From Endozoicomonas sp965199185 (GTDB taxonomy: Bacteria; Pseudomonadota; Gammaproteobacteria; Pseudomonadales; Endozoicomonadaceae), in assembly GCA_965199185.1 (NCBI GenBank), contig CBDAQW010000022.1, forward strand, positions 1 through 64,000: a stretch of DNA of 64,000 nucleotides, read 5' to 3'. The notes below the pieces were generated by a model. The model worked only from the letters and a program-made list of their open reading frames with translations, searched no databases and was not told the DNA's origin. Shown here in pieces: positions 25,650 to 35,900 of the stretch. Each line of letters begins with the position of its first letter. Positions within the stretch are counted from its first letter, which is position 1. The position numbers and the translations under genes were made by a program.

Positions 25650-26437
25650 TGCCAGAGTAGTCCCAGAGTAATGAATATGTCCGGAACGGTCATTACATGC
25701 TCCTGAGACAGTTTCATAATGGTCGCGACATAAATCACCAGAATGCCGGCAGCGACACCAGATTTGATAGGCATTGCCAGAATAAACACGTTTAGCTGAG
25801 GTGCTGATCGACTGATCAGGGCGATACCGAATTCGGTAATAAACATCGAAATGACCACCGGCGCTGACAGCCACATGGCAAGACCGATAATCAGATCAAA
25901 CTGCTGTAAGAAGAACTTGGCGGCCTTAAAGTCCAAATTGGGAAAGTAGCTGAACACCGGCCAGGTGTCATAACTGAGAAAGAGGCTTTCCAGTATCAAT
26001 AAAAACAGCCCGCTAACCATAATCAAAGCGGTAAAGGCTTGTGAGAATAGAATACCCATGGGTGAGGTTTCAGCACCAGACAGTGGGTTCATGGAACTGG
26101 CCATCGAGGCACCGCGCTGGTTATCGATGAAGAAGCCGGCGGACTCTAAAGCCCAGAAAGGGATAGCGATACAAAAGCCCAGAAGCGAGCCAATAAACAC
26201 TTCTTTCATCACAATAGCGGCTGTGAAATAGAGGGAGATTTCTGTTTCAGGCTTGTGTTCAGCCAGCATTGGATGCAGGAAAATCACTAGAGCACCGGCA
26301 ATGCCATTTCGTATCATGGCACCGCCAAGCACTCGTTTGTGCAGAATGGGAAGAACGGTGAACAGAGCAATGATTCTGGGTAATCCCATCGAGTAGATAT
26401 AAAACCAGGCTTTAATATCGTCGACAGGCATTATCAT
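25646..26437 (-). CDS. sctT: Type III secretion export apparatus protein SctT
   Basis: This 263-aa polytopic inner-membrane protein of the YscT/FliR family has about six to seven hydrophobic segments. With SctR and SctS it builds the export gate complex. Two closely spaced ATGs (26437 and 26431) are possible starts. The gene sits four bases after sctS and overlaps sctU by four bases, so translation is probably coupled. Confidence 0.93.
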   Translation of the reverse strand: MIMPVDDIKAWFYIYSMGLPRIIALFTVLPILHKRVLGGAMIRNGIAGALVIFLHPMLAEHKPETEISLYFTAAIVMKEVFIGSLLGFCIAIPFWALESAGFFIDNQRGASMASSMNPLSGAETSPMGILFSQAFTALIMVSGLFLLILESLFLSYDTWPVFSYFPNLDFKAAKFFLQQFDLIIGLAMWLSAPVVISMFITEFGIALISRSAPQLNVFILAMPIKSGVAAGILVIYVATIMKLSQEHVMTVPDIFITLGLLWQ

Positions 26438-26440
26438 GGA

Positions 26441-26704
26441 TCAGATCTCGGCAATCATTTTCATGATGGCCAGTGAGTAGTGGTAAACTTCCAGCCCCAT
26501 CCAACGGGCGGTGGCAAAAATACTGAGAATAACGGCGATCAGTTTGAAAGCAAAAGGTAGGGTTTGTTCCTGAATCTGAGTCAGAGCCTGAATAAGACTG
26601 ATCAACAGACCAACGCCAGCAGCTGCGATAATAGGTGGCATAGACAGCAGCAGTACCAGCAATAGCGCCTGGGCGGTGAGCGTTAATACGTGCGGATCAG
26701 CCAT
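26441..26704 (-). CDS. sctS: Type III secretion export apparatus protein SctS
   Basis: This 87-aa protein of the YscS/FliQ family has two transmembrane hairpin helices around the conserved ALTQIQEQTLPFAFK loop. Four copies are expected in the export gate in known systems. The gene overlaps the end of sctR by eight bases and is followed closely by sctT. Confidence 0.94.
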   Translation of the reverse strand: MADPHVLTLTAQALLLVLLLSMPPIIAAAGVGLLISLIQALTQIQEQTLPFAFKLIAVILSIFATARWMGLEVYHYSLAIMKMIAEI

Positions 26705-27365
26705 AGCTCATCACCAGTCCGTGAATCAATCGGGTCCAGCCATCCAGCAATACAAACAGCAAGAGTTTGAACGGCAGAGAGATGGTCATGGGCGATACCA
26801 TCATCATGCCCATCGCCAGCAGTATGTTTGAGACAATCAAATCAATGATGATAAAAGGTAAATAGAGGAGAAAGCCGATCTGAAAAGCTTTGGTCAGTTC
26901 ACTGATACAAAAGGCCGGCAGTAGTATGACGAAATCCGTATCAGACAACTCGGTCCGATATTTATCCGGCCAGAGCATCCGGGTCGATTTCAGGAAAAAA
27001 TCGGTTTGCTGCCGGTTGGTGTTTTTCTTGATGAACTGTTTATAGGGTTGAGCTGCTAGCTCTAGGCTTTCTATCCAGCTCGAATCCTCGTCCATCTGAA
27101 AAGAGAGCTCTTCTCGCTCGATAAGCTCGTAGGTTTCGTACCCGATGGGCGCCATAATATAAAGGGTCAGAATAATTGCCAGGGCATTAATGGCAATATT
27201 CGGTGGAATTTGTTGCAGGCCGGTGGCATTACGAAGGATGGAAAACACCACCACCAGTTTCAAAAAAGAGGAGCCCATCACTGCCATAAAGGGTATCAGC
27301 GCCATTAGCGCCAATGGCACCATTAAATAAAATGGGCTGGTTAACGTCAGCATGTCACTTCCCAT
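26697..27365 (-). CDS. sctR: Type III secretion export apparatus protein SctR
   Basis: This 222-aa protein of the YscR/FliP family has four transmembrane helices and the family signatures SFLKLVVVFSILRNA and LPAFCISELTKAFQIGF. It forms the core of the export gate with SctS and SctT. Length is typical. It overlaps sctS by eight bases and lies about 60 bp downstream of sctQ. Confidence 0.95.
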   Translation of the reverse strand: MGSDMLTLTSPFYLMVPLALMALIPFMAVMGSSFLKLVVVFSILRNATGLQQIPPNIAINALAIILTLYIMAPIGYETYELIEREELSFQMDEDSSWIESLELAAQPYKQFIKKNTNRQQTDFFLKSTRMLWPDKYRTELSDTDFVILLPAFCISELTKAFQIGFLLYLPFIIIDLIVSNILLAMGMMMVSPMTISLPFKLLLFVLLDGWTRLIHGLVMSYG

Positions 27366-27428
27366 GGCACACTCTTCCTTCTATGACTGCTGTTGTTGGC
27401 TCAGATCTCTATTGATGAGTTCGAGTTA

Positions 27429-28409
27429 CTATTCGCTCAGAGAAGTGATCTTGGCACCCAGACGATTATCAATCTGAACCAGCTGACACTGAGCAATCAC
27501 TTTGCCATTAGCGCGGACCAGTACGGGTTGATCGACAGGACGCTCCAGTTCAAAAATATAACCTTCCTGCATGGCCTGGATGTCAGCGATGCTGAATTTC
27601 TGACGACCAATTTCAAACAGCAATTCGACCGGAATATCGGCCATATCAACACTGCTCTGAGCGTCTGTTTCTGCCGGATGTGTTTGTTCTTCCATAAGCT
27701 CCATCCTTTGCCGGATCGTAACCCGGTTATCTTCCGCATCGGCGACAAAGGCACTTTGCCGGGCGATGCGTAGTATTAATTGTTGCCCGGTGACATACTG
27801 CTGCATGAAGACAACATCCCCGATGGATAAGCCACCGACTTCAGGGAGAGATAAAATGGATCGTCCTACTATCAGCTCGGCCCATACAGGTATATCGGGC
27901 ATTGTGCTGTGGATATGAGTGGGAAGGCGTGACAAAAGTGTCATGATGACCGGGCTGGCGTTGACCAGAATGCTGTGGATGGTTTTATTCCAGTTCAGAT
28001 GCAGGGTTAGCCCAGTCTGAATAATCTCAGGTCGCTCTTGCTTGAGGCTGACATATTCAACAGGCATATTGAGCCTCGAACTGATGGTTGACACCAGAGG
28101 TTCCATCGAGTAAATCATGGCTGACCTAAAAAGGTTTTCTGGTAATTTACGAGCGGCTTTATCATTCAATGGTGTGGGTAGTAGCTGGTTGATAAATCCA
28201 CTGCTCACATGAAAAGGAACGAGCTGGTTGTCGATTGCGAACGTCAGACAATATTCCGGGGCGGGCGCTGCTTTTGAAGGCTGAAGCTTTAGATGGCATA
28301 AACCATCGCCGAGCTGAAATGAAAATTCATTCCGGCGTGAGCAGATGGTTTTGTGAAGTTGCCACTGCGCTGGCGTCACTGCAGGAAGCTTGATGGGTGT
28401 AGCCGTCAT
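27429..28409 (-). CDS. sctQ: Type III secretion cytoplasmic ring protein SctQ
   Basis: This 326-aa C-ring/sorting-platform protein of the YscQ family has the SpoA (surface presentation of antigens) domain at the C-terminus (about 245-325: VELLFEIGRQKFSIADIQAM, ending GAKITSL). The N-terminal half is divergent, as usual. In Yersinia an internal start yields a separate C-terminal product; an internal start here was not established. It lies nine bases after sctP in the operon. Confidence 0.88.
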   Translation of the reverse strand: MTATPIKLPAVTPAQWQLHKTICSRRNEFSFQLGDGLCHLKLQPSKAAPAPEYCLTFAIDNQLVPFHVSSGFINQLLPTPLNDKAARKLPENLFRSAMIYSMEPLVSTISSRLNMPVEYVSLKQERPEIIQTGLTLHLNWNKTIHSILVNASPVIMTLLSRLPTHIHSTMPDIPVWAELIVGRSILSLPEVGGLSIGDVVFMQQYVTGQQLILRIARQSAFVADAEDNRVTIRQRMELMEEQTHPAETDAQSSVDMADIPVELLFEIGRQKFSIADIQAMQEGYIFELERPVDQPVLVRANGKVIAQCQLVQIDNRLGAKITSLSE

Positions 28410-28417
28410 CGATATGC

Positions 28418-29704
28418 CTATTCTTTATCGTTGTCAGAGTCTTCATTGGTGTACTGATTACGGGAGCGACCATCTTCCGGGTTATCACCGCCGGACATAT
28501 TGATATTGACGTTGACTTTTTCTCCTGTGAATCGTTCTGCCAGGGTTTTCTGCAGGCTGGCTTCATGGGAGGCAAAGAAATTATTGGCTTCCGCAGAGCG
28601 CGTGTTCAGCGTAACCGTCAATTCACCAGCATTACGCAGGATGCGAATTTCGGTGCCGGGCATGACGCTTTCTTTCAGAGAAATACGGATTTCAGCACCG
28701 TTCACCGCATCTCTGGAAGTGACATGAATTTGATCGGCCATTTTCTGAAGGGCGGCGTTCGCTTCTTTTATATTGGTGGGGGGGGGGATTTCTCGAATCT
28801 GGATATCGGCTCTGATCTGAGATTCACTGCCTCTGATTACGCCCATTTCTCCGTTGACTGCATCGCGTCCTTTGCTTATGTCTTCCAAAGACGTATCACG
28901 CTCTTTGCCCCGCCCTTTTCTGCTCAGGACTTTTTCATCAGTGGGCAGATCTGCTTTTTTGCTCATGACTTTTTCATCAGTGGGCAGATCAGCTTTTTTG
29001 CTCATGACTTTTTCATCAGTGGGCAGATCAGCTTTTTTGCTCATGACTTTTTCATCAGTGAGCAGGTCAGCTTTTTTGCTCATGACTTTTTCATCAGTGA
29101 GCAGGTCAGCTTTTTTGTTCATGACTTTTTCGTCAGCGGGCAGGTCAGCTTTTTTGTTCATGACTTTTTCGTCAGCGGGCAGGTCAGCTTTTTTGCTCAT
29201 GACTTTTTCGTCAGCGAGCAGGTCAGCTTTTTTGTTCATGACTTTTTCGTCAGCGGGCAGGTTAGCTTTTTTGCTCATGACTTTTTCATCAGTGGGCAGG
29301 TCAGCTTTTTTGCTCATGACTTTGTCATCAACAGGTAGATCCGTGTTTTTGTTAATGGCTTTCGGGGCAGTGGGTAAGTCGTTTTTTTTACTCAGGTTTT
29401 TGTCGCTCATAAGCGAATCATTGTGTGGAGAACCATTGCGCTGAAATTCTTTTTTCTGGTCTCCTTCGCCTTTTTGCTCCTGAAGGCGCCCCTCAACAGG
29501 GTTTCGGGATTTTTTACTTCTTTCTGCCATAAGACTTTCAAGAGAAGGGTCTTCCTTTTTTCCTTCAGTGCTTTTTTTGTCTCTGTTAATTTTATCAGCA
29601 AAGGTATTAGCTTCTTTGTCAGACACACTCTGTTGCTGTTGAGCAGGCGTATTGTCAGAGGTTGCAGCTTGCTGTGTCTGATTATTTGGACTGACGCCAT
29701 CCAT
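28418..29704 (-). CDS. sctP: Type III secretion needle-length regulator SctP with 13-aa tandem repeats
   Basis: This 428-aa YscP/FliK-like ruler has a Gln/Ser/Lys-rich disordered N-terminus (1-107). Twelve 13-residue repeats of the type ADLPTDEKVMSKK follow (108-263). After a linker comes the conserved substrate-specificity switch (T3S4) domain (about 320-400, with ESVMPGTEIRILRNAGELTV). In known systems the middle segment sets needle length and the T3S4 domain signals SctU. The operon position between sctO and sctQ supports the call. A run of ten C on the coding strand (28778-28787) sits just before the T3S4 domain. Confidence 0.85.
   Translation of the reverse strand: MDGVSPNNQTQQAATSDNTPAQQQQSVSDKEANTFADKINRDKKSTEGKKEDPSLESLMAERSKKSRNPVEGRLQEQKGEGDQKKEFQRNGSPHNDSLMSDKNLSKKNDLPTAPKAINKNTDLPVDDKVMSKKADLPTDEKVMSKKANLPADEKVMNKKADLLADEKVMSKKADLPADEKVMNKKADLPADEKVMNKKADLLTDEKVMSKKADLLTDEKVMSKKADLPTDEKVMSKKADLPTDEKVMSKKADLPTDEKVLSRKGRGKERDTSLEDISKGRDAVNGEMGVIRGSESQIRADIQIREIPPPTNIKEANAALQKMADQIHVTSRDAVNGAEIRISLKESVMPGTEIRILRNAGELTVTLNTRSAEANNFFASHEASLQKTLAERFTGEKVNVNINMSGGDNPEDGRSRNQYTNEDSDNDKE
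28778..28787. repeat. C10 homopolymer inside sctP
   Basis: Ten consecutive G on the plus strand (C on the coding strand) encode Ile-Pro-Pro-Pro. Tracts of this length are prone to slipped-strand change. Loss or gain of one base would remove the T3S4 domain. Confidence 0.8.
28916..29383. repeat. Twelve 39-bp tandem repeats within sctP
   Basis: Twelve in-frame 39-bp units encode 13-aa repeats. The outermost units at the N-terminal side (NDLPTAPKAINKN, TDLPVDDKVMSKK) are the most divergent. Central units alternate P/L, T/A and S/N at fixed positions, which suggests block duplication. No spacers are present, so this is not a CRISPR array. Confidence 0.92.
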
Positions 29705-29715
29705 GATTGAATCTC

Positions 29716-30177
29716 CTAAAATCTCGGTCTTACGGTAAATTCTTCCATTTCCAGATCTTCAAGACGCTCTGCTTCTTTTTTAGCTTCTTCATCCTGAATC
29801 TTGGTAAATTCCTCAAATTTCTCTACCGCCTGCATGGCTTTGGCATGCTGCTGCTGGGCTTCGAGCAGTGCCAGCTTTGCCACTTCGACCTCTTTTTCAG
29901 CTTCAGCGATAGCCTGTTCCAGAGTGACATCCTTTTCTCGGAGAATAGCGACTTCCTGTTTCAGCTTATCAAGGTCGTTCTGGTGGATTTCCGCATTGAT
30001 AATGTTATCGTAAAGGCGCTTTTCTTCTTGAACCCGCCATTCAACATATTCTTCAAAGGCTGTCTGCCGGTTCTTTACTTCCTGCTGTGCTTTTTCAAGC
30101 TGACTCTGGCATTTACGTACTTCTCTTTCCGCCGACTGTTCCCGGATATGTTTGATCTTGAGAAGGTCATGTAGCAT
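29716..30177 (-). CDS. sctO: Type III secretion stalk protein SctO
   Basis: This 153-aa protein is almost entirely alpha-helical coiled coil, matching YscO/FliJ. It is expected to act as a central stalk for the SctN ATPase and as a chaperone-cycling factor. Sequence conservation in this family is weak. The call rests on size, coiled-coil character and the fixed position between sctN and sctP. Confidence 0.82.
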   Translation of the reverse strand: MLHDLLKIKHIREQSAEREVRKCQSQLEKAQQEVKNRQTAFEEYVEWRVQEEKRLYDNIINAEIHQNDLDKLKQEVAILREKDVTLEQAIAEAEKEVEVAKLALLEAQQQHAKAMQAVEKFEEFTKIQDEEAKKEAERLEDLEMEEFTVRPRF

Positions 30178-30181
30178 AAGA

Positions 30182-31513
30182 CTAGATACCTGTTACCTGA
30201 TGCAGTTTGTTCAGGGTGTCATCAAAATCATTTAACTCATCCGTACGCTGCTGCAGGAACGTTCGTATAGCTTCTATTCTGGCCAACGCTTCATCGGCGA
30301 CGGCATCAGCGCCTTGTTTGTATTCACCCACTTTAACCAGAAGTTCAATTTCTTCGTATTTAGCCATCAGCTCTCGCATCCTGCCTGCAGCGGCCTGATG
30401 TTCTTTGGTGGTGATGGCATTCATGACACGGCTGGCGCTGGCTAGCACATCAATGGCTGGATAGTGGTTGGCTGCTGCCAGCTTTCTCGACAAGATGATG
30501 TGACCATCAAGAATGGAGCGGGTTTCATCCGCAACAGGCTCAGTCATATCGTCACCTTCCACCAGTACGGTATAGAGTGCGGTAATTGAGCCGGTATGGG
30601 ACATGCCTGCCCGTTCCATCAGCTTCGGCAGAGTAGCGAATACTGAAGGCGGAAAGCCACGCCGGGTGGGTGGTTCACCGGCAGCAAGGCCGATCTCACG
30701 CTGGGCACGGGCAAAACGGGTAACGGAATCCATCAGTAACAGGACTCGTTTACCTTTATCCCGGAAATATTCAGCGACGGCGGTGGCCGTATAAGCAGCT
30801 TTGGCTCGTTCCATGGAGGACTTATCGGAGGTGGCAACAATGATAACCGACTTCTTGACCCCTTCTGGCCCAAGGTCGTGCTCAATAAATTCTCGTAATT
30901 CCCGTCCACGTTCCCCGATCAGTGCCAACACGGTCACATCTACTTCAGCGCCTTTTACCAGCATGGAGAGGAGGGTGGATTTACCGCCACCAGCGGCGGC
31001 GAAGATCCCCATTCTCTGACCTTCACCGCAAGTTAGAACGCTATCCATAACCCTCAGTCCCAATGGCAGTGGGTGATCGATGATTTTTCGGGTCATAGGG
31101 TCGGGAGCATCGGTATACACCGGGTAGTAAGTTTCTGGCTCAATTCCTTCGAAGGCCGTCTTGTCGAGAGGCTCTCCCATGCCATTCAGAACATGCCCTA
31201 ACAAGTGAGGACCAACGCCGACATGATGGACTTTGCCGGTAGGAATTACTTCAGTGGTGGACGATATACCCATGATTTCACCCATCGGCGAAAGCACTGT
31301 TTCGTGCCCCTGAAAACCGACCACTTCGGCATAAGCTTTGTTTTCATCATTGGGTGTCACCAATTCACAGAGTTCACCGATCTTCACGCCCGGAACGGCT
31401 GCCTTGATGATCATGCCCTGAACTTCGGTGACCCGGCCACGGATATCAACCAGTCGACTGCTTTCTACCGCGCCCTGTAATGCGTTAGTGAGATAATTGA
31501 GTGCCTCGGCCAC
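30182..31513 (-). CDS. sctN: Type III secretion ATPase SctN
   Basis: This 443-aa hexameric ATPase of the YscN/FliI family unfolds and releases substrates from chaperones at the export gate. It has Walker A GIFAAAGGGKSTLL (about 165), Walker B VLLLMDSVTRFA (about 250), the catalytic GERGREL motif and the FliI-type C-terminus. It begins at GTG 31513 with AGGAC upstream. It is the first gene of the N-O-P-Q-R-S-T-U order that is typical of Ysc-type systems. Confidence 0.96.
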   Translation of the reverse strand: MAEALNYLTNALQGAVESSRLVDIRGRVTEVQGMIIKAAVPGVKIGELCELVTPNDENKAYAEVVGFQGHETVLSPMGEIMGISSTTEVIPTGKVHHVGVGPHLLGHVLNGMGEPLDKTAFEGIEPETYYPVYTDAPDPMTRKIIDHPLPLGLRVMDSVLTCGEGQRMGIFAAAGGGKSTLLSMLVKGAEVDVTVLALIGERGRELREFIEHDLGPEGVKKSVIIVATSDKSSMERAKAAYTATAVAEYFRDKGKRVLLLMDSVTRFARAQREIGLAAGEPPTRRGFPPSVFATLPKLMERAGMSHTGSITALYTVLVEGDDMTEPVADETRSILDGHIILSRKLAAANHYPAIDVLASASRVMNAITTKEHQAAAGRMRELMAKYEEIELLVKVGEYKQGADAVADEALARIEAIRTFLQQRTDELNDFDDTLNKLHQVTGI

Positions 31514-31600
31514 GTCCTGTGTCCTTTTGTTGGGAGATAAAAATTACGAAACGCTTAAATTAAGTGTAGATAGGAGAAAGGAGGGCGGGAGAGAAAACTG

Positions 31601-31618
31601 AAGGGCCGAATGACCCTT
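31601..31618 (-). terminator. Weak hairpin between chaperone gene and sctN
   Basis: A 7-bp stem (AAGGGTC/GGCCCTT on the minus strand, one G-T pair) with a four-base loop lies just after the chaperone stop and is followed by a short, interrupted T-rich stretch. It may lower read-through into sctN. Confidence 0.4.
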
Positions 31619-31629
31619 TTGCAGATGTC

Positions 31630-32121
31630 TTACACCATCATGCCCATATCGCCTGGGCCACCGGAACCGGATTGATGAGGCTTGCTTTTGGCTGCAGGAG
31701 CAGAAGCACCCTGCTCAATATTTTGAATTTCACTGACAGACCACTCCAGAGTATTCACAAACTTTTCAAGAGTGGATTCGAAAGAGCCGTAGTCGGTTGA
31801 GGCTTGCATAGAGCGTATTAATAAAACTTCGGTTTGATCATGGTTGAGAGCAAGAAATGCACCCTGCATGCTATGATGCTGGAGATTGAGCGAGAGCATT
31901 TTCTCGTAAAGGGCTGTCTTGCCTGTGTCATGAGCATCCATCGGCTTAACAGAAGAAACAAAGACCAGCGCTTCGTCTTCTTCCAGATACTCCATGTTCA
32001 CAATCAACGAATCATCAAAACATAAACCACAGGCATCATGCTCGTTGAGGCTGAGGTCTCCAAGACCGATGCTTTCGGCGAAGTGTTGTAGGTTCTCTTC
32101 TACGTTCTGCTTATAGGACAT
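31630..32121 (-). CDS. CesT-family type III secretion chaperone
   Basis: This 163-aa acidic protein has the Tir-chaperone (CesT) fold pattern: N-terminal helix (YKQNVEENLQHFAESIG), strands around ACGLCFDDSLIVNMEY, and LLIRSMQASTDYGSFESTLEKFVNTLEW near the C-terminus. A Gly/Pro/Ser tail is extra. Such chaperones dimerise and present effectors or translocators to SctN. Its position upstream of sctN fits. Its cargo is unknown. Confidence 0.82.
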   Translation of the reverse strand: MSYKQNVEENLQHFAESIGLGDLSLNEHDACGLCFDDSLIVNMEYLEEDEALVFVSSVKPMDAHDTGKTALYEKMLSLNLQHHSMQGAFLALNHDQTEVLLIRSMQASTDYGSFESTLEKFVNTLEWSVSEIQNIEQGASAPAAKSKPHQSGSGGPGDMGMMV

Positions 32122-32275
32122 CTGGCCATACCCTCCAGTGGTATATATTCAGGCTTGGTAAGATAAATACTTACACCAGTATAGGTGCTTCCGTTACAAA
32201 CACTAATCGGCAAGGTTTAATCAGTCTTTATCCTTTATAATGCCATGAATTTTATGAAATACAGGAAGTGAAAGT

Positions 32276-32770
32276 GTGACCGTGTCGGATGATCAGTTCT
32301 GGATGCAGGAAGCTCTGAAAGAAGCCCAAAAAGCCTGTGATAAAAATGAAGTACCTGTTGGCGCGGTTGTTGTCAGAGATCAGGAAATCATCGCCAGAGC
32401 TCATAATCAGCCAATCTCCGGTTGTAACCCTGTAGCTCATGCTGAAATTCTGGCTTTGCAGATGGCGGCCAGTGCCATCAATAACTACCGGCTGGTTGAC
32501 TGCGATCTGTATGTTACTCTGGAGCCGTGCACCATGTGTGCAGGTGCCATCATACACAGTCGGATACGTCGGGTTATTTTTGGTGCTCTTGAACCCAAGG
32601 CTGGAGCCGTTACCAGTGTTACCAAGGTATTTGAACAACCTCAGATGAATCATCGGGTGGCAGTGGTTGCCGGTGTGATGGAAGAAGAATGCAGCACCAT
32701 GATCAGCTATTTTTTCCGGGATCGCCGACAGCAGATAAAGGAGGCCAAGAAAAAATTGCGCTTGTGCTGA
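32276..32770 (+). CDS. tadA: tRNA-specific adenosine deaminase
   Basis: This 164-aa enzyme deaminates A34 of tRNA-Arg(ACG) to inosine. The zinc site is visible as PVAHAEILAL and EPCTMCAGAI, with the proton-shuttling Glu in HAE. The start is GTG 32276 behind AGGAAG. It is divergent from the secretion operon. Confidence 0.95.
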   Translation: MTVSDDQFWMQEALKEAQKACDKNEVPVGAVVVRDQEIIARAHNQPISGCNPVAHAEILALQMAASAINNYRLVDCDLYVTLEPCTMCAGAIIHSRIRRVIFGALEPKAGAVTSVTKVFEQPQMNHRVAVVAGVMEEECSTMISYFFRDRRQQIKEAKKKLRLC

Positions 32771-32980
32771 GGTATCTCTTCATAAATGCGCATGAATTTT
32801 TGTAAAAAGGTAGGGTAATTGAGTATTTCTTTCGCATTTATGAATGGGTATAGCTGGTTTCTGCAGGTTGGTTTCGATTATCATTAGCTGCGCTGATTAT
32901 TCTCCTGAGTTTTATAGGGTTGCGTAAGGGATGGAACAGGATTTTTTGCGTGCCCTTAGTGTCCGAGGACAGACCTGAAC

Positions 32981-35900
32981 ATGCTCATATTGCGTGGCAC
33001 TCCTGCATTATCTGATTTTCGTTGCCAGAAATTATTAAAGTCCTTGCAAAGCGAGGTGCCAGAAATTACTGGCATGATGGCTGAATTCCAACATTTTATA
33101 AAAACCCGTTCAGATATTACTGACGAACAGACTCGTGTTCTGAAACAGCTGCTCACCTACGGTCCCACTGTTACTCAGTCTGAGCCCGGACGGAGTAATA
33201 GTGAAGCTTTCTTTATGGTGACGCCTCGCCCGGGCACAATCTCCCCATGGTCCAGTAAAGCTACCGATATTGCTCATAACTGCGGTCTCGATAGGGTTCA
33301 GCGGATTGAGCGTGGTATCGCCTATCGAGTGTTTGCGTCTGTTGAATTAAATGCCAAACAGCAGGCTCTGGTGATCGACAGTCTGCATGACCGGATGACC
33401 GAAGCTGTATTGTTGCACGCCAATGAAGCAGAACAGTTATTTGCTGAGTCCGAGCCATTGCCTCTGACCAGCATTCCCCTGCTGTCTGGTGGTCGAGAGG
33501 CTCTGACAAAAGCTAACCAGACGTTGGGGCTGGCACTGGCAGAGGACGAAATTGACTATCTGGTCGATAGTTATATCAAACTGGATCGTGATCCATCGGA
33601 TGTCGAGTTAATGATGTTTGCTCAGGCGAACTCTGAGCACTGCCGCCATAAAATCTTTAATGCCAGCTGGACCATTGATGGTGAAGAACAGGATCTCTCC
33701 CTGTTCAAAATGATTCAAAATACTCATGCCATGAATTCTGAGGGCGTGCTCTCAGCTTATAAAGACAATGCTTCGGTCATTGAAGGTTTTACCGCTGAGC
33801 GATTTTACCCCGAGTCCGCCAGTCAGAAATATGGATTCTCTGAAGAAGATATCCATATTCTGATGAAAGTAGAAACCCACAACCATCCCACAGCTATTGC
33901 GCCCTGGGCGGGTGCGGCGACGGGGTCTGGGGGTGAAATTCGGGATGAAGGCGCGACCGGTAAAGGCTCTAAGCCGAAAGCCGGGCTCACGGGTTTTTCG
34001 GTATCCAATCTGAATATTCCGGGTTTTGAGCAACCCTGGGAAAGCCATTATGGCAAGCCGGAGCGTATTGTCTCGGCGCTGGATATCATGATTGATGGTC
34101 CGCTCGGCGGCGCTGGCTTCAACAATGAGTTTGGTCGACCAAACCTGACGGGCTACTTCCGTACGTTTGAAGCCTCGGTGAAAGGCCCACAGGGCTACGA
34201 AGTGCGGGGTTATCACAAGCCCATTATGCTGGCTGGTGGGCTTGGCAATATCAAGAATGAGCATGTTGAAAAAGGCGATATACCCGTAGGTGCGAAACTG
34301 ATTGTTCTGGGTGGCCCTGCCATGCAGATCGGTCTTGGTGGTGGGGCGGCCTCTTCTATGACATCCGGTGAAGGTCTAGCTGATCTGGATTTCGCCAGTG
34401 TTCAGCGTGATAACCCTGAAATGGAGCGGCGCTGTCAGGAGGTCATCGATCAATGCTGGCAACAGGGTGACGAGAACCCTATCGCCTTTATCCATGATGT
34501 CGGTGCCGGTGGTTTGTCTAATGCCTTGCCTGAACTGGTATCCGATGGTGGTCGTGGTGGTCAGTTCCAGCTACGCGCTATCCATAATGATGAACCGGGT
34601 ATGTCACCATTGGCGCTATGGTGTAATGAATCGCAGGAGCGCTATGTTATGGCTGTGGCGGCGGAAGATTTTGACCGCTTTGAAGCTATTTGCCAGCGGG
34701 AGCGTTGCCCTTTTGCTGTCGTCGGTGAAGCCACCGAAGCAAAACATTTGCTGGTAGAAGACAGTCATTTTGATAGTAAGCCTGTCGATATGCCGCTGGA
34801 TGTATTACTGGGTAAGCCACCCCGTATGCATCGTAATGTGGAACGTATACCATTTATTTCGGACTCTCTTGATATTGCGGGTATCCCGTTGAGCGATGCC
34901 ATTGAGCGGGTCCTGAAGCTGCCTTCAGTGGCTAGTAAAAAATTTCTGATTACTATTGGTGATCGGACCATTACCGGCCTGGTGCATCGTGACCAAATGG
35001 TAGGGCCCTGGCAGGTGCCAGTGGCTGATTGTGCAGTGACAGCCTCTTCCTTTAACGGTTATGTCGGAGAAGCGATGGCAATGGGGGAGCGAACACCGCT
35101 TGCTCTGATCAATGCGCCTGTTTCCGGACGAATGGCTATTGGTGAAGCAATTACCAACATGGCCAGCGCCCGGATTAAAAAAATAAGTGATATTAAGTTG
35201 TCAGCAAACTGGATGGCGCCAGCAGGCCATCCCGGTGAAGATGCCAATCTTTATGACACGGTAAAAGCCGTCGGTATGGAACTGTGCCCGGAGCTGGGGA
35301 TTGCTATTCCGGTCGGGAAGGATTCTATGTCCATGCGAACCCAGTGGCAGGAAGCCGGTGAAGAAAAAAGCGTGACTGCGCCTCTGTCTCTGGTTATCAG
35401 CGCCTTTGCGCCGGTGCAGGATATTCGCAAAACGGTGACACCAGAGTTGCGTACGGATCAAGGCGATACCGATTTGATCTTGATTGACCTGGGGCGTGAC
35501 CAAAACCGTCTGGGTGGCTCGGCATTGGCTCAGGTTTATGAGCAAATGGGAGATTCAGCACCGGATGTAGACTCTGCAGACGACCTAAAAGGTTTCTTTG
35601 CTGCCATTCAGGACATGCTGGAAAAAGATTTATTGCTTGCCTATCACGATCGCTCAGACGGTGGTTTGTTTACCACGCTGATTGAAATGGCGTTTGCGGG
35701 TCGTACCGGTATTGCGGTGGAGCTGGATAAACTGGCGGGTGACGGAAATATGATTCTGCCCGCTCTGTTTAATGAGGAGCTGGGTGCCGTACTGCAAGTG
35801 AAGCGTGGTTTAAAAGGTAAGGTAAAAGATATTCTGGCTGAATACGGCCTGGCATCTTGTAGTCATACCATTGGTGTCTTGCAGGAGAGGCAACGTGTCA

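Noticed and set aside
25650..25874. N-terminal extension of sctU
   Set aside because: It lies inside sctT in another frame, while the family start MSAEKTEQPT is present at 25649.
28565..29338. 257-aa repetitive open frame on the plus strand
   Set aside because: It is antisense to the 39-bp repeats of sctP; the open frame is produced by the repeat sequence itself.
28916..29383. Possible CRISPR array
   Set aside because: The 39-bp units are directly joined with no spacers and encode in-frame 13-aa repeats of sctP.
32252..32653. 133-aa frame antisense to tadA
   Set aside because: It is a shadow of a conserved gene and lacks a ribosome binding site.
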